This document shows, piece after piece, positions 37,325-48,702 of a DNA stretch of 64,000 bases. This stretch comes from Cellvibrio sp. pealriver (lineage in GTDB: Bacteria; Pseudomonadota; Gammaproteobacteria; Pseudomonadales; Cellvibrionaceae), in assembly GCF_001183545.1 (NCBI RefSeq), contig NZ_KQ236688.1, positions 2,199,149 to 2,263,148 on the forward strand. The letters run 5' to 3'. Under the pieces are notes generated by a model, which was not told the DNA's origin, did not search any database, and worked only from the letters and a program-made list of their open reading frames with translations. The position numbers and the translations under genes were made by a program. Position 1 is the stretch's first letter. Each line of letters begins with the position of its first letter.

Positions 37325-37720
37325 TTATTTCTTTTCTTCAACTTCTACTGGTGCAGTCTCGTTTTGCACTGCTGGAACATCTGACGATGCAGCAGGAACA
37401 TCTACAGGCGCATCAGAAGCCGGAATATCCGATGTTGCTGGCGCTTGCTGCGAAGCAGGAATGACAACACCTTGAGTCGCCACTTTAGAATGATTTTTGG
37501 CAATAATTGCCAAACCAAAACTAGTGCAGAAAAACAGTGTTGCAATTATCCATGTTGCGCGAGTAAAAAAGTTACCGCTACCTTCACTGCCAAATACTGT
37601 TTGCGATGCACCGGCACCAAAAGATGCGCCCGCTGCTGCACCCTTGCCTTGCTGCAGCAAGATCAAACCAATAATGACCAAAGCAGCAAGTGAATGAATG
37701 ATAAGTACAAATTTTTCCAT
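37325..37720 (-). CDS. secG: Preprotein translocase subunit SecG
   Basis: 131 residues. The SecG core is IHSLAALVIIGLILLQQGKGAAAGASFGAGASQTVFGS, followed by FFTRATWIIATLFFCTSFGLAII, giving two membrane spans. The C-terminal tail is long, acidic and rich in Ala, Pro, Asp and Val. It assists SecYE in the inner membrane. It sits between tpiA and tRNA-Leu, the usual place. Confidence 0.95.
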   Translation of the reverse strand: MEKFVLIIHSLAALVIIGLILLQQGKGAAAGASFGAGASQTVFGSEGSGNFFTRATWIIATLFFCTSFGLAIIAKNHSKVATQGVVIPASQQAPATSDIPASDAPVDVPAASSDVPAVQNETAPVEVEEKK

Positions 37721-37760
37721 ACAAAGCTCTCTTGAGCGCTTAGTGGTAAGAAAGCAGAAT

Positions 37761-38516
37761 TCAGTCTGCTGCCTTACATATTGCTAAAAATTCTTCGGCA
37801 TTCAAAGATGCACCGCCAAGTAGCGCACCATCTATGTCAGGTAACGCGAACAACTGCTGTGCGTTGTGCGCCTTCACACTACCACCATACAGAATCCTGA
37901 CTTCTTCAGCTAGCCTACCTAGCTGAGAACGCATGAAGCGATGCACTTCTTCTGCTTGTTCTGGTAACGCTGTTTTGCCAGTACCTACTGCCCATACAGG
38001 CTCATAAGCGAGTACCGCATTCTCAAAAACATCTTTGCCGGTATGGGCAAATACTGCATTTAATTGTCTGTTAATGGTTTCTAAATGTCGCCCTTGCTCT
38101 CGATCCTGCAAAGACTCACCAACACACAATATCGGTATCAAACCTGCTTTTTGTACGGCTATGAATTTATGAACTATTTGCTCATCAGATTCATGCTGCA
38201 TACGGCGGCGCTCATTGTGACCAATAATTACAAATTTGCAATTCAAATCTGTAAGCATCGATGCAGATATTTCCCCGGTAAAAGCACCTTTATCGTGCTC
38301 ACTTACAGTCTGCGCCCCCAACATAATCGGAGTGTTTTTTAGTAACTCACAAACTTGCTGTAAATATGGAAAAGGAGGGCAGATAACGACATCCGTATTA
38401 CCCTGCCAGCCAGCAGTAATGCTAGCTAACAACCCTGCATTTTCCTGCAGACTTCCGTTCATTTTCCAGTTGCCAACCACCAGTTGGCGACGCTTGGCGT
38501 TACTTGCTTTGTTCAA
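37761..38516 (-). CDS. tpiA: Triosephosphate isomerase
   Basis: 251 residues from a TTG at 38516, chosen because GGGGGAGG stands eight bases before it; an upstream TTG at 38546 adds ten residues of no family similarity. Interconverts DHAP and glyceraldehyde-3-phosphate. The catalytic Lys is in VGNWKMNGS, His in IGHNERR, Glu in AYEPVWAVGTGKTA, and the phosphate-binding YGGSVK is present. The usual GHSERR has Asn in place of Ser here. Confidence 0.94.
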   Translation of the reverse strand: MNKASNAKRRQLVVGNWKMNGSLQENAGLLASITAGWQGNTDVVICPPFPYLQQVCELLKNTPIMLGAQTVSEHDKGAFTGEISASMLTDLNCKFVIIGHNERRRMQHESDEQIVHKFIAVQKAGLIPILCVGESLQDREQGRHLETINRQLNAVFAHTGKDVFENAVLAYEPVWAVGTGKTALPEQAEEVHRFMRSQLGRLAEEVRILYGGSVKAHNAQQLFALPDIDGALLGGASLNAEEFLAICKAAD

Positions 38517-38678
38517 CAGCAATACCTCCCCCAAAGCGGGCGCCAATGGTAGCTAAGATGATTTGAACATACAACCAAATCTTCGCTTACATTCTGATTT
38601 TTATCGTTTTTATTGTGCATTAAACACACTATAGATAACAATTGAACATAAAGCCTACAATTTGCAGGGCTCTTACAG

Positions 38679-40016
38679 TCAAGACAGTGCAGACTCTACA
38701 ATGGCAGCCAGCTCCTGAGCCAATTCCTTTACTTGCTTCTTGTCTTCTCCCTCGACCATAACCCTGACTACAGGCTCAGTGCCTGACGGTCTGAGCAGTA
38801 CACGTCCGGTTCCTGCCAATTTTTCCTCTGTCAGTTTTACTGCAGATTGCACAGCCTCGTTGGTAGCAAGATCAACCCGTTTAGCCATATGCACATTTAT
38901 CATCACCTGAGGCAACTTATTCATTGCTTTCTTGATGCGATGCAGAGGCTCACCTATTGTCGTTATAGCTAGCAACACCTGCAGGGCAGAGATTATTCCA
39001 TCACCCGTCGTAGTGACATTACTGCATACAATGTGACCAGAGTTTTCGCCACCCAAACGCCAACCGTTATTGCGCATCATTTCAATAACATAACGATCGC
39101 CAACTTTAGCGCGAGCGAAGGGAACATTGAGCTTTTTAAGCGCGAGCTCAAAACCAAAATTACTCATTAATGTACCTACAACACCATCGCAACCACCTGC
39201 ATACTCCTGTTGATAAGCCGCGATGATATAGAGCAGCTCATCACCATCGACCAGTTCTCCTTTGTGATCAACAAAGACAACACGATCACCATCGCCATCA
39301 AATGCAATACCAAGGTCAGCACCCAACTCAATCACTTTTTCCTGCAAGGCTTCCGGTTTGGTTGAGCCGCAACTACGATTGATATTGGTACCATTAGGTT
39401 CCACGAAAAGGGATGTTACATGCGCCCCCAATTCAGTGAATACATCAGGGGCAATGTTGTAGGTAGCACCATTAGCGCAATCCAAAACAATGTGCATTCC
39501 TTTGAGATTGAACCCCCAAGGCATAGTGCCTTTACAAAATTCGATGTAACGGCCAGATGCATCCGCAATACGGCGAGCCTTTCCTAATTTTTCAGCGGTG
39601 GACATTGGCTTTTCCAGCTGAGCTTCAATCAAATTTTCCAACTCATCTGGCAACTTACTTCCATTACCACCAAAAAATTTAATTCCGTTATCGACATAAC
39701 TGTTATGCGATGCGCTGATCACTATGCCGGCCTGAGCTTTAAAAGTGCGGGACAAATAAGCAACACCCGGAGTTGGCATTGGGCCAAGTAAACCGACATC
39801 AACACCTGCATTAATCAACCCTGCCTGCAGGGCAGATTCAAACATGTAGCCTGAAATACGCGTATCCTTGCCAATTAAAATCATATTCTGACCATCAAAC
39901 CTATCCTTGAGCACGCAGCCAGCTGCCCAGCCCAACTTGAGCATAAAGTCAGGGGTGATCGGGAATTCGCCAACCAATCCGCGAATACCATCTGTGCCAA
40001 AATACTTGCGAGACAT
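38679..40016 (-). CDS. glmM: Phosphoglucosamine mutase
   Basis: 445 residues, standard length. Converts glucosamine-6-P to glucosamine-1-P for UDP-GlcNAc and the cell wall. The N-terminus is [21 protein letters not shown]. The phosphoserine loop is [17 protein letters not shown], the metal site is FDGDGDRVV, the sugar site [11 protein letters not shown] and the phosphate site [15 protein letters not shown]. Follows folP by 35 bases on the minus strand. Confidence 0.97.
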   Translation of the reverse strand: MSRKYFGTDGIRGLVGEFPITPDFMLKLGWAAGCVLKDRFDGQNMILIGKDTRISGYMFESALQAGLINAGVDVGLLGPMPTPGVAYLSRTFKAQAGIVISASHNSYVDNGIKFFGGNGSKLPDELENLIEAQLEKPMSTAEKLGKARRIADASGRYIEFCKGTMPWGFNLKGMHIVLDCANGATYNIAPDVFTELGAHVTSLFVEPNGTNINRSCGSTKPEALQEKVIELGADLGIAFDGDGDRVVFVDHKGELVDGDELLYIIAAYQQEYAGGCDGVVGTLMSNFGFELALKKLNVPFARAKVGDRYVIEMMRNNGWRLGGENSGHIVCSNVTTTGDGIISALQVLLAITTIGEPLHRIKKAMNKLPQVMINVHMAKRVDLATNEAVQSAVKLTEEKLAGTGRVLLRPSGTEPVVRVMVEGEDKKQVKELAQELAAIVESALS

Positions 40017-40051
40017 AATTCCTTACTCCGCTAATTACCATTACGCTGTGA

Positions 40052-40909
40052 TTATTCAGTCACAGCAGCAAGAACACTTAATACATCAACCGTAGCAGCG
40101 ACATCGTGCACCCGAATTATTGCTGCGCCACGTTCAGCCGCCAGCATCGCCAAAGCCAAACTGCCTGATAATCGTTCACCAACAGGACGATTTAGCAATT
40201 GTCCTATCATCGACTTACGCGACATACCTACCAATACAGGATACCCAAGCGCATTCAACTCGGGCAGGCGCTGCAAAAGCGCGAGATTATGCGCGAGAGT
40301 TTTACCAAATCCAAATCCCGGATCGATGATAATTTTCTCACGCTCGATTCCAGCATGAAGACACGCATCAATCCGCTCCTGTAAAAATACCTTCACATCG
40401 TTCACAACATCACTGTAATCCGGTTTAGATTGCATATTCTGCGGTTGCCCTTGCATATGCATCAAACAAACGGGCAACTGGGCTGCTGCCGCCGCATCCA
40501 TAGCACCCTTGCGCTGCAAAGCCCTTACATCATTAATCAAGCCTGCACCTTTGTTTGCAGACTCGTAAATCACAGATGCTGTGCTCGTATCAACAGACAC
40601 TAATGCATCAAGATTTGCTACCAGCGCTTCCACTACCGGCACAACCCTATCCAACTCCTCCTGTTCAGAAACAGGTATTGCACCGGGACGTGTCGACTCT
40701 CCACCAACATCAATAATGCGCGCACCATCTGCCAACATTTGTTCAGCCCTGCGCAAGGCCGCATCGATTGATAAACAATTATTAATGTAACTGTTGCCAC
40801 CATCTGAAAAGGAATCTGGTGTTGTATTCAAAATACCCATAACGACAGGGAAGGAAAGGTCCAACAGGTGCTTGCCGCACCGAAGAGTTGGCGTAGTGTG
40901 ATCGGACAA
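40052..40909 (-). CDS. folP: Dihydropteroate synthase
   Basis: 285 residues from a TTG at 40909, preferred because AAGGTGA lies five bases before it; a GTG at 40918 or longer starts are possible. Condenses pABA with DHPPP in folate synthesis; the sulfonamide target. Motifs are GILNTTPDSFSDGG, DVGGESTRPGA, DPGFGFGKT, GMSRKSMIG and RVHDVAATVDVL. Downstream of ftsH, separated by a terminator-like hairpin that lies in the alternative 5' extension. Confidence 0.95.
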   Translation of the reverse strand: MSDHTTPTLRCGKHLLDLSFPVVMGILNTTPDSFSDGGNSYINNCLSIDAALRRAEQMLADGARIIDVGGESTRPGAIPVSEQEELDRVVPVVEALVANLDALVSVDTSTASVIYESANKGAGLINDVRALQRKGAMDAAAAAQLPVCLMHMQGQPQNMQSKPDYSDVVNDVKVFLQERIDACLHAGIEREKIIIDPGFGFGKTLAHNLALLQRLPELNALGYPVLVGMSRKSMIGQLLNRPVGERLSGSLALAMLAAERGAAIIRVHDVAATVDVLSVLAAVTE

Positions 40910-40942
40910 ATTATTCACCTTAAAAACGATAACCAATAAAAC

Positions 40943-40970
40943 AAGAACCCCGAGCAAGCCCGGGGTTCTT
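40943..40970 (-). terminator. Hairpin after ftsH, terminator-like
   Basis: The stem AAGAACCCCG/CGGGGTTCTT is followed on the minus strand by TTGTTTTATT. It lies 20 bases after the ftsH stop and just before folP, so it may reduce but not abolish read-through. Confidence 0.55.
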
Positions 40971-40989
40971 TAATGAGACTGCAAGTTAA

Positions 40990-42894
40990 TCAGTGAGTAT
41001 TGGCTGGGCCACCAATGGGGCCATTAGGAGACTCTCCTGCGTCTTTATCATGTAAATGACTATTAAAGTCATCGTCATTCCACTCACGAGGCGGGCGTAC
41101 TTTACGTCGAGCCATGAGGTCATCAACCTGTTCAGCATCAATAGTTTCGTACTCCATCAACGCATCTTTCATCGCTTCCAAAATATCGCGATTGTCTTCC
41201 AGAATTTTCTGCGCGCGCGCATAACACTCATTAATAATACGACGTACTTCTTCATCAATATTTTTTGATGTTTCGTCGGAGTATTGCTGTGTCGCCATGC
41301 CGGGGTACATACCCTCTTCTTCACCATAGTGAAGCGGACCCAGTTTTGCCGATAGCCCCCACTTGGTCACCATGTTGCGCGCAATAGCCGTGGCACGCTC
41401 AATATCATTAGATGCTCCCGTAGTAATACCATCGGAACCCAAGGTCATATCCTCGGCGATACGACCACCAAACAAAGTGCAAATACTGGACTCAAGCGCT
41501 CGACGACTTAAACTGTACTTGTCAGCTTCTGGTAAAAACTGGGTTACCCCCAAGGCGCGACCACGCGGGATGATAGTCACTTTGTGTACAGGATCATGCT
41601 CTGGAACCAGACGGCCAACAATAGCGTGGCCAGCTTCATGATATGCCGTATTTTCTTTCTCTTTCTCGCTCATAACCATGGTACGACGCTCTGCGCCCAT
41701 CATGATTTTGTCACGCGCTTTTTCGAAATCTTCCATAGTGACCAAGCGCTTGTTAGCACGCGCTGCCATCAGTGCAGCTTCGTTAACCAGGTTTGCCAAT
41801 TCCGCACCCGAAAAGCCCGGCGTTCCACGTGCGATAACTGACGCGCTAATGCGTTCATCCAGCGGGACTTTGCGCATATGCACTTTGAGGATTTGCTCGC
41901 GACCACGGATATCCGGAAGACCTACGTAAACCTGACGGTCAAAGCGACCTGGACGCAACAAGGCTTTATCGAGCACATCTGCACGGTTGGTTGCAGCAAT
42001 AATGATTACGCCATCATTGCCTTCAAAACCATCCATTTCTACTAAAAGTTGGTTAAGGGTTTGCTCACGCTCATCGTGACCACCACCGTGGCCACCACCA
42101 CGATGGCGGCCTACTGCGTCGATTTCGTCGATAAAAATAATGCAAGGGGCCTGCTTCTTCGCTTGTTCAAACATATCGCGGACACGGCTTGCACCAACCC
42201 CCACAAACATTTCAACGAAGTCCGAACCAGAGATCGAGAAAAAAGGTACTTTGGCTTCACCTGCAATCGCCTTGGCAAGTAATGTTTTACCAGTACCTGG
42301 CGGACCAACCATCAACACACCACGTGGTATCTGGCCGCCCAAGCGCTGGAATTTGGATGGATCGCGCAGATATTGCACCAGCTCCTGAACTTCTTCTTTG
42401 GCTTCATCAACACCGGCGACATCGGCAAATGTTGTTTTGATTTGGTCTTCACCCAGTAAACGCGCTTTGCTTTTACCAAAGCTCATAGGGCCGCCTTTTC
42501 CACCTGCCCCACCTTGCATTTGGCGCATAAAAAACCAAAACACTGCAATAATAATCAGGATTGGGAAACTGGCGACAAGTAACTGATTGAAAAGACTGGG
42601 CTTTTCCAGCTCTTTACCTTCAAAGCTAACCCCGTGATTGTACAAGTCATCGATCAGCTTATCGTCGCGCACATAGGGGCGGACAGTCACAAAACTGGTA
42701 TTGTCTTGCAAGACACCTTCGATGGTATCGGGAGTAATCACAACCTCGCGCACACGATCATCTTTAACTGCTGTAATAAACTCAGAATAATTGAGTGTAT
42801 TGCTGCTCGATGGCTTATTAAAACCATCAAATACGCTAAAGAGGACCACGGCAATGATCAGCCAAAGCACGAGATTCTTGGTTATATCGTTCAA
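40990..42894 (-). CDS. ftsH: ATP-dependent zinc metalloprotease FtsH
   Basis: 634 residues from a TTG at 42894 (GAGGA Shine-Dalgarno). Two N-terminal membrane spans flank a periplasmic part ([15 protein letters not shown] and [18 protein letters not shown]). The AAA module has [25 protein letters not shown] and the second-region [17 protein letters not shown]. The protease site is [12 protein letters not shown]. Degrades membrane and regulatory proteins such as sigma-32 and LpxC in relatives. Divergent from yhbY; the usual rlmE between them is missing. Confidence 0.98.
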   Translation of the reverse strand: MNDITKNLVLWLIIAVVLFSVFDGFNKPSSSNTLNYSEFITAVKDDRVREVVITPDTIEGVLQDNTSFVTVRPYVRDDKLIDDLYNHGVSFEGKELEKPSLFNQLLVASFPILIIIAVFWFFMRQMQGGAGGKGGPMSFGKSKARLLGEDQIKTTFADVAGVDEAKEEVQELVQYLRDPSKFQRLGGQIPRGVLMVGPPGTGKTLLAKAIAGEAKVPFFSISGSDFVEMFVGVGASRVRDMFEQAKKQAPCIIFIDEIDAVGRHRGGGHGGGHDEREQTLNQLLVEMDGFEGNDGVIIIAATNRADVLDKALLRPGRFDRQVYVGLPDIRGREQILKVHMRKVPLDERISASVIARGTPGFSGAELANLVNEAALMAARANKRLVTMEDFEKARDKIMMGAERRTMVMSEKEKENTAYHEAGHAIVGRLVPEHDPVHKVTIIPRGRALGVTQFLPEADKYSLSRRALESSICTLFGGRIAEDMTLGSDGITTGASNDIERATAIARNMVTKWGLSAKLGPLHYGEEEGMYPGMATQQYSDETSKNIDEEVRRIINECYARAQKILEDNRDILEAMKDALMEYETIDAEQVDDLMARRKVRPPREWNDDDFNSHLHDKDAGESPNGPIGGPANTH

Positions 42895-43101
42895 GGAGGA
42901 GTCCTCACAGTTACATCACAAGGGTTAAATCACGTTTACTGACATTTTGGGGCATAGCACACAAATTACAAGATGCTGAGCCGGAAGATATTGTTTATTA
43001 AGCCCATCAAAATAGACTCGGGTTACGCGGTAAGGGGAGTAATGGAGTAGAATGCCGCCCTATTTTTCTTAAACCCCCATACAGACCCCTAAGGTAAGTT
43101 T

Positions 43102-43404
43102 ATGCCGATTAGCCCTGAGCGTAAAAAACAATTTCGTACTATTGGCCACAAGCTTAATCCTATTGTGACTATTGCTGGCAATGGTCTAAGTGACGGAGTA
43201 CTTGCCGAGCTTAATCGCGCTCTGGATGATCACGAATTAATCAAGGTGAAGCTTGCGATTGCCGAGCGGGAAGAACGCAAAGAAGTGGTTGCTGAACTCG
43301 TTGCCCTGCCTAATGTTGAGCTAATCCAGGAGATCGGCAAAGTAGTTTTACTCTATCGTCATAATAAAAGAGCCAACCCCAAGCTCTCTAACCTGCACCG
43401 CTAA
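43102..43404 (+). CDS. yhbY: YhbY/CRM-domain RNA-binding protein
   Basis: 100 residues covering one CRS1/YhbY domain: ERKKQFRTIGHKLNPIVTI, the GNGLSDG loop, and LNRALDDHELIKVKLAIAEREERKEVV. The protein associates with ribosomal precursors in E. coli. It is divergent from ftsH with 207 bases between them, and ends at a shared terminator with greA. Confidence 0.94.
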   Translation: MPISPERKKQFRTIGHKLNPIVTIAGNGLSDGVLAELNRALDDHELIKVKLAIAEREERKEVVAELVALPNVELIQEIGKVVLLYRHNKRANPKLSNLHR

Positions 43405-43422
43405 AATCGGTATATCAGACAT

Positions 43423-43450
43423 AAAAAAACCGCCTAATGGCGGTTTTTTT
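43423..43450. terminator. Bidirectional intrinsic terminator
   Basis: The stem ACCGCC/GGCGGT with a TAAT loop, seven As before and seven Ts after, lies between the convergent yhbY and greA genes. Confidence 0.92.
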
Positions 43451-43471
43451 ATGTCTATGAAACTCATTGAG

Positions 43472-43951
43472 TTAAATGTGTTCAACCTTGTCAATTTCAT
43501 AATCAACGTCGCCACCAGGAGCGCGAACCACAACCACATCACCTTCCTCTTTACCAACCAAAGCGCGGGCGATGGGTGAGTTGACTGAAATTTTGTTGGC
43601 TTTCACATCTGCTTCATCATCACCGACGATCTGATAAGTCACAGATTGATCAGTATCCTGATTAATAATGGTCACCGTAGTACCAAAAATCACTTTTCCC
43701 GTGTGCGGGATTTTAGTGACATCGATGATTTGGGCATTGCTGAGCTTGCCTTCAATTTCCTGGATACGACCTTCACAAAAACTTTGCTGCTCGCGCGCAG
43801 CAGAATATTCTGCATTCTCCTTGAGGTCGCCGTGCTCACGCGCCTCGGCGATTGCTTGCACAATGCGCGGGCGCTGGACTTTTTTCAGGTCTTCCAATTC
43901 AAGCGCTAATTTTTCGGCGCCCTGAACAGTCATTGGGAATTTAGTGCTCAT
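43472..43951 (-). CDS. greA: Transcription elongation factor GreA
   Basis: 159 residues from the ATG at 43951 (AAGGA upstream); a TTG at 43957 is less likely. An N-terminal coiled coil with acidic tip ([21 protein letters not shown]) and a C-terminal domain ([41 protein letters not shown]) match GreA. It rescues backtracked RNA polymerase. Nine bases after carB in one operon. Confidence 0.97.
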   Translation of the reverse strand: MSTKFPMTVQGAEKLALELEDLKKVQRPRIVQAIAEAREHGDLKENAEYSAAREQQSFCEGRIQEIEGKLSNAQIIDVTKIPHTGKVIFGTTVTIINQDTDQSVTYQIVGDDEADVKANKISVNSPIARALVGKEEGDVVVVRAPGGDVDYEIDKVEHI

Positions 43952-43960
43952 GGACAATCC

Positions 43961-46900
43961 TTATTTTTTCAGTTGCTGATGCAAATCTTGCAAGCGACGC
44001 ACTTCAATATGCTGGCCTTGCTTCAGCGCCATGCAAACTGCCTGGCTTGCAGCCAAGGTTGTGTTGTAATAGACGCGATGGTTTTCTGCGCTACGACGGA
44101 TCGATGATGAGTCGCGTGTTGCCTGGCGACCTTCTACGGTATTCAGGATCAAATCGATCTCATCATTCTTGATCATATCCACGATATGCGGGCGACCTTC
44201 CTGAACTTTATTCACGATTTGCACCGTCAAACCGGCCTGTTGCAATACATCGGCAGTGCCACGTGTTGCTACCAGTTTAAAGCCAAGTTCCACAAGATCT
44301 TTACCAACACCAACAATTCCGTCTTTATCCATATCGCGGACACTCAGAAACGCAGTACCCGTAGATGGAATGCGATTGTTGGCACCCAATTGCGATTTGC
44401 CGTAAGCCTCACCGAAGCTGTCGCCCACACCCATAACTTCACCGGTCGATTTCATTTCTGGCCCGAGGATCGGATCAACTGCCGGGAATTTGTTGAACGG
44501 GAACACCGCTTCTTTCACGCTGAAATAGGTCGGGATAATTTCTTTGGTAAAACCCTGCTCTTCCAACGAAACACCTGCTTGGCAACGCGCCGCCACCTTT
44601 GCAAGGGACACACCAATACATTTCGAAACGAACGGCACAGTGCGCGATGCACGTGGGTTGACTTCAATTACGTAAATTTTGCCGTCTTGATAGGCCAGCT
44701 GGGTGTTCATCAAACCGATAACGCCCAACTCAATCGCCATTTTCTTAACGATCTCACGCATATCGTCCTGCACATTGGCTGGCAGGGAGTAAGGTGGCAG
44801 TGAACACGCAGAGTCACCGGAGTGAACACCACACTGCTCGATGTGTTGCATGATGCCGCCAATGACGACTTGTTTGCCGTCAGAGACTGAGTCGATATCC
44901 ACTTCGATGGCGTTATTCAGGAAGTGATCGAGCAACACAGGCGCATCTTCAGACACTTGAACCGCTGTGCGCATATAGGTGCGCAGCTCTTCTTCTTTAT
45001 AAACAATCTCCATCGCGCGGCCGCCCAATACATAAGATGGGCGCACAACGAGCGGGTAACCAACTTTGTCGGCTGCCAATAATGCTTCTTCGAGTGAACG
45101 TACAATCGCGTTTGGCGGTTGCAGCAAATCCAGCTTGTTGATCATTTGCTGGAAGCGCTCACGGTCTTCTGCCTTATCGATTGCATCCGGGCTGGTACCA
45201 ATAATCGGTACGCCTTCTGCTTCAAGTGCGCGCGCTAATTTCAGTGGAGTTTGTCCACCGAATTGCACGATAACACCCACTGGCTTTTCTTTGTGGACGA
45301 TTTCCAACACGTCTTCCAGTGTCACTGGTTCAAAGAACAAACGGTCAGAGGTGTCGTAATCAGTAGAAACAGTTTCGGGGTTACAGTTAACCATAATGGT
45401 TTCGTAACCGTCTTCGCGCATGGCCAGTGCAGCATGCACACAGCAGTAATCGAATTCGATACCTTGACCAATACGATTGGGGCCACCGCCGATCACCAGA
45501 ATTTTTTTCTTGTCACTCGGGTTAGCTTCGCATTCTTCTTCGTAAGTCGAATACATGTAAGCAGTTGAAGTAGAGAATTCAGCCGCACAAGTATCAACAC
45601 GCTTATAAGCAGGACGAATATTCAGACCTTGGCGATGATGACGAACGGCTTTCTCTGTGGCACCGAGCAACAAGGCCAAACGCTTATCCGAGAAACCTTT
45701 ACGCTTCAAACGGAACAGCTGATCGCCATCTAATTGGTTGAGCGATTTACCGCGCAGCGACTGCTCCAGATCAATCAGCTCTTTGATTTGCACCAAGAAC
45801 CATGGGTCAATTTTCGAGAGGTTAAATACATCGTTAACACTCATGCCCATGCGGAAGGCATCGCCCACGTACCAAATACGCTCAGCACCTGGAGTCGCCA
45901 ATTCGCGACGAATTTTTGCCTGACCTTCTTCGCTGGTGACATCCACTTTGGATTCAAAACCGGCAGAGCCAACTTCCAATCCGCGCAGCGCTTTTTGCAA
46001 TGACTCCTGGAAAGTACGGCCAATTGCCATGACTTCGCCAACAGATTTCATTTGCGTGGTCAAACGCGCATCGGCATCACCGAATTTTTCAAAGGTGAAG
46101 CGCGGCACCTTGGTAACTACGTAATCGATTGAAGGTTCAAACGATGCTGGGGTCGCACCGCCGGTGATGTCGTTTTTCAATTCGTCGAGGGTATAACCTA
46201 CCGCCAGTTTTGCGGCGATTTTTGCAATCGGGAAACCGGTTGCTTTGGAGGCGAGTGCCGATGAACGCGATACACGCGGGTTCATCTCGATCACCACCAT
46301 ACGTCCATCGACCGGATTCACCGCAAACTGCACGTTGGAACCGCCAGTTTCCACACCGATCTCACGCAATACCGCAATCGATGCATTACGCATGATTTGG
46401 TATTCCTTATCGGTAAGGGTTTGCGCTGGTGCAACAGTAATTGAGTCGCCGGTGTGAACGCCCATCGGGTCAAAGTTTTCGATGGAGCAGACGATAATGC
46501 AGTTGTCGTTTTTATCACGCACCACTTCCATCTCGTACTCTTTCCAACCGAGCAGTGATTCGTCGATCAACAATTCGTTGGTGGGCGATAAGTCCAGACC
46601 GCGGGTACAAATTTCTTCAAACTCGTCCCAGTTGTAAGCGATACCACCACCGGAACCACCCATGGTAAATGATGGGCGGATAATGCAAGGGAAGCCGAAT
46701 TCTTTCGGTGCTTCTTTGGCTTCCTCCAAGCTGTGAACAATTTTTGCGCGCGCGCAGGAAAGACCGATACGCTTCATCGCCTGATCAAACAGGTTGCGGT
46801 CTTCCGCCATGTTGATGGCTTCTTCTTTCGCACCGATCAACTCCACATTGTACTTTTCCAGCACACCGTTTTTGGCGAGAGCCAGAGCGCAGTTCAATGC

Positions 46901-47182
46901 AGTTTGGCCACCCATAGTGGGGAGGATTACATCGGGGCGTTCTTTCTCAATAATTTTGGCAACAGTTTGCCACTCGATTGGCTCAATATAGGTTGCATCT
47001 GCCATCGCAGGGTCGGTCATGATGGTGGCCGGGTTTGAGTTCACCAGAATGACGCGATAACCCTCTTCACGCAGGGCTTTACAGGCTTGGGCGCCAGAGT
47101 AGTCGAACTCACAGGCCTGGCCGATAACAATCGGGCCGGCGCCGAGAATCAAAATACTGTTTATGTCGGTACGTTTTGGCAT
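43961..47182 (-). CDS. carB: Carbamoyl-phosphate synthase large subunit
   Basis: 1073 residues, the full two-half protein. It makes carbamoyl phosphate for arginine and pyrimidines from bicarbonate, ammonia and two ATP. Both ATP-grasp halves are present, opening with [22 protein letters not shown] and [22 protein letters not shown], with [20 protein letters not shown] and [17 protein letters not shown]. The C-terminal allosteric domain follows ([17 protein letters not shown]). Directly after carA (11-base gap). Confidence 0.98.
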   Translation of the reverse strand: MPKRTDINSILILGAGPIVIGQACEFDYSGAQACKALREEGYRVILVNSNPATIMTDPAMADATYIEPIEWQTVAKIIEKERPDVILPTMGGQTALNCALALAKNGVLEKYNVELIGAKEEAINMAEDRNLFDQAMKRIGLSCARAKIVHSLEEAKEAPKEFGFPCIIRPSFTMGGSGGGIAYNWDEFEEICTRGLDLSPTNELLIDESLLGWKEYEMEVVRDKNDNCIIVCSIENFDPMGVHTGDSITVAPAQTLTDKEYQIMRNASIAVLREIGVETGGSNVQFAVNPVDGRMVVIEMNPRVSRSSALASKATGFPIAKIAAKLAVGYTLDELKNDITGGATPASFEPSIDYVVTKVPRFTFEKFGDADARLTTQMKSVGEVMAIGRTFQESLQKALRGLEVGSAGFESKVDVTSEEGQAKIRRELATPGAERIWYVGDAFRMGMSVNDVFNLSKIDPWFLVQIKELIDLEQSLRGKSLNQLDGDQLFRLKRKGFSDKRLALLLGATEKAVRHHRQGLNIRPAYKRVDTCAAEFSTSTAYMYSTYEEECEANPSDKKKILVIGGGPNRIGQGIEFDYCCVHAALAMREDGYETIMVNCNPETVSTDYDTSDRLFFEPVTLEDVLEIVHKEKPVGVIVQFGGQTPLKLARALEAEGVPIIGTSPDAIDKAEDRERFQQMINKLDLLQPPNAIVRSLEEALLAADKVGYPLVVRPSYVLGGRAMEIVYKEEELRTYMRTAVQVSEDAPVLLDHFLNNAIEVDIDSVSDGKQVVIGGIMQHIEQCGVHSGDSACSLPPYSLPANVQDDMREIVKKMAIELGVIGLMNTQLAYQDGKIYVIEVNPRASRTVPFVSKCIGVSLAKVAARCQAGVSLEEQGFTKEIIPTYFSVKEAVFPFNKFPAVDPILGPEMKSTGEVMGVGDSFGEAYGKSQLGANNRIPSTGTAFLSVRDMDKDGIVGVGKDLVELGFKLVATRGTADVLQQAGLTVQIVNKVQEGRPHIVDMIKNDEIDLILNTVEGRQATRDSSSIRRSAENHRVYYNTTLAASQAVCMALKQGQHIEVRRLQDLHQQLKK

Positions 47183-47193
47183 GTCGGCTCCGA

Positions 47194-48345
47194 TTAAGAC
47201 TTGCGGGCTTGCATCAATTCAATAAAGTGATCGAACAAAGTGTCGGCTTCGTGCGGGCCGGGGCTCGCTTCAGGGTGCCCCTGGAAGCTGAACGCAGGCT
47301 TGTCGGTGCGATGGATACCTTGCAGGGAACCATCAAACAGCGACTTGTGGGTCGCACGCAGATTGGCAGGCAAGCTGCTCTCTTCTACCGCAAAACCGTG
47401 GTTTTGTGCGGTGATCAATACACGCTGGGTGTCGAGATTTTGTACCGGATGGTTACCGCCATGGTGACCAAATTTCATCTTGATGGTTTTGGCACCCGAT
47501 GCCAGCGCCAGCAATTGGTGACCGAGACAGATACCAAATACCGGAATATCGGTTTCAAGGAATGATTTGATCGCCTCGATGGCATAGGTACATGGCTCAG
47601 GATCGCCAGGGCCGTTAGAGAGGAAAATACCGTCTGGATTCATGGCCAATACTTCAGCCGCCGTCGTTTTAGCGGGAACGACGGTCAGGTCGCAACCGCG
47701 ATCAGCCAACATGCGCAGGATGTTGCGCTTAACGCCGAAATCGTAAGCGACAACTTTGAATTTCTTAGTGCCCGTCAGAGCAGTGTGCCCCTCACCCAAT
47801 TTCCAAGTACTTTCATTCCACTGGTAGGCTTTGCTTACTGTCACTTCTTTAGCTAGATCAAGACCTTTCAAACCGCCAAATGCTTTCGCCGCAGCCAAGG
47901 CTTTGGCCTCATCCACATCATCGCCCGCCATCAAGCAGCCGTTTTGCGCACCCTTGTCGCGCAACAAACGCGTCAGGCGACGGGTATCAATATCAGCGAT
48001 ACCAATTAGATTGCGTGCTTTAAGATAATCGGAAAGGTTTTCTGTGTTGCGGAAGTTGCTTGCCAGCAGTGGCAAATCGCGAATAACCAAACCAGTTGCC
48101 CAAATGCGTTCGCATTCTTCGTCTTCAGGGTTGGTACCGGTATTGCCGATATGGGGGTAAGTGAGAGTAACGATCTGTTGGGCATAGGATGGATCGGTAA
48201 GGATTTCCTGATAACCGGTGATGGCAGTGTTAAACACTACTTCACCAACAGATAAACCCTCGGCACCTATAGCGGTACCACGAAACACACTACCGTCGGC
48301 GAGGACCAGAATGGCCTTCTTCGGGGCGGATTCCTGAGTAGTCAA
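47194..48345 (-). CDS. carA: Carbamoyl-phosphate synthase small (glutaminase) subunit
   Basis: 383 residues from a TTG at 48345, supported by CAGGAGG five to six bases upstream; an ATG at 48408 would add 21 residues with no family support. The N-terminal [20 protein letters not shown] and [21 protein letters not shown] are typical. The amidotransferase domain has Cys in [15 protein letters not shown] and His/Glu in [13 protein letters not shown]. Heads the carA-carB-greA operon. A sigma-70-like promoter lies about 165 bases upstream. Confidence 0.96.
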   Translation of the reverse strand: MTTQESAPKKAILVLADGSVFRGTAIGAEGLSVGEVVFNTAITGYQEILTDPSYAQQIVTLTYPHIGNTGTNPEDEECERIWATGLVIRDLPLLASNFRNTENLSDYLKARNLIGIADIDTRRLTRLLRDKGAQNGCLMAGDDVDEAKALAAAKAFGGLKGLDLAKEVTVSKAYQWNESTWKLGEGHTALTGTKKFKVVAYDFGVKRNILRMLADRGCDLTVVPAKTTAAEVLAMNPDGIFLSNGPGDPEPCTYAIEAIKSFLETDIPVFGICLGHQLLALASGAKTIKMKFGHHGGNHPVQNLDTQRVLITAQNHGFAVEESSLPANLRATHKSLFDGSLQGIHRTDKPAFSFQGHPEASPGPHEADTLFDHFIELMQARKS

Positions 48346-48510
48346 AACAACCTCCTGGGCTGGCTGGGTTTTGGCTTGAAAGCGGCTAGCTGCCAAACGT
48401 ATTTCCATCAGACCTTTATATCTACGCCCGGTTCGAATTCACTTTCTTTGGGCTCAACAATCCGGTCGCATTGCTCCTTTATTAAGGGAATCAGCGCGAT
48501 AAGTCGTTGT

Positions 48511-48539
48511 ATATAAAGGCAAAATTAATCTGAATGCAA
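48511..48539 (-). promoter_or_regulatory. Candidate carA promoter
   Basis: On the minus strand a -35 TTGCAT (48539-48534) and a -10 TTATAT (48516-48511) are spaced by 17 bases. The leader would be about 160 bases. No clear ArgR or PurR box was recognised. Confidence 0.45.
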
Positions 48540-48553
48540 AACGTTTGGTTGTA

Positions 48554-48592
48554 AAAAAGCGAGATGAAACCCAAATCTCATCTCGCCTTTTT
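48554..48592. terminator. Intrinsic terminator of the dab operon
   Basis: Perfect nine-base arms GCGAGATGA/TCATCTCGC with A6 and T5 flanks form a usable terminator in both directions. It stands 110 bases after the sua5 stop and upstream of the carA promoter. Confidence 0.8.
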
Positions 48593-48702
48593 ATGTTCTT
48601 GTGCGAACCATTTTGTATTTTTCTGCTGCCTGCCTTTTGGCTCGGCGCAATCTGGCTGCGAATTCTACGGGACTCACGCCAGCATGTCTATCAGAATTGC
48701 CA

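Larger units (their letters stand above)
48346..48702. other. Intergenic region upstream of carA
   Basis: 357 bases with the carA promoter candidate (48511-48539) and the terminator of the dab operon (48554-48592). The remainder, including 48593-48702, shows no further gene. Confidence 0.55.
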
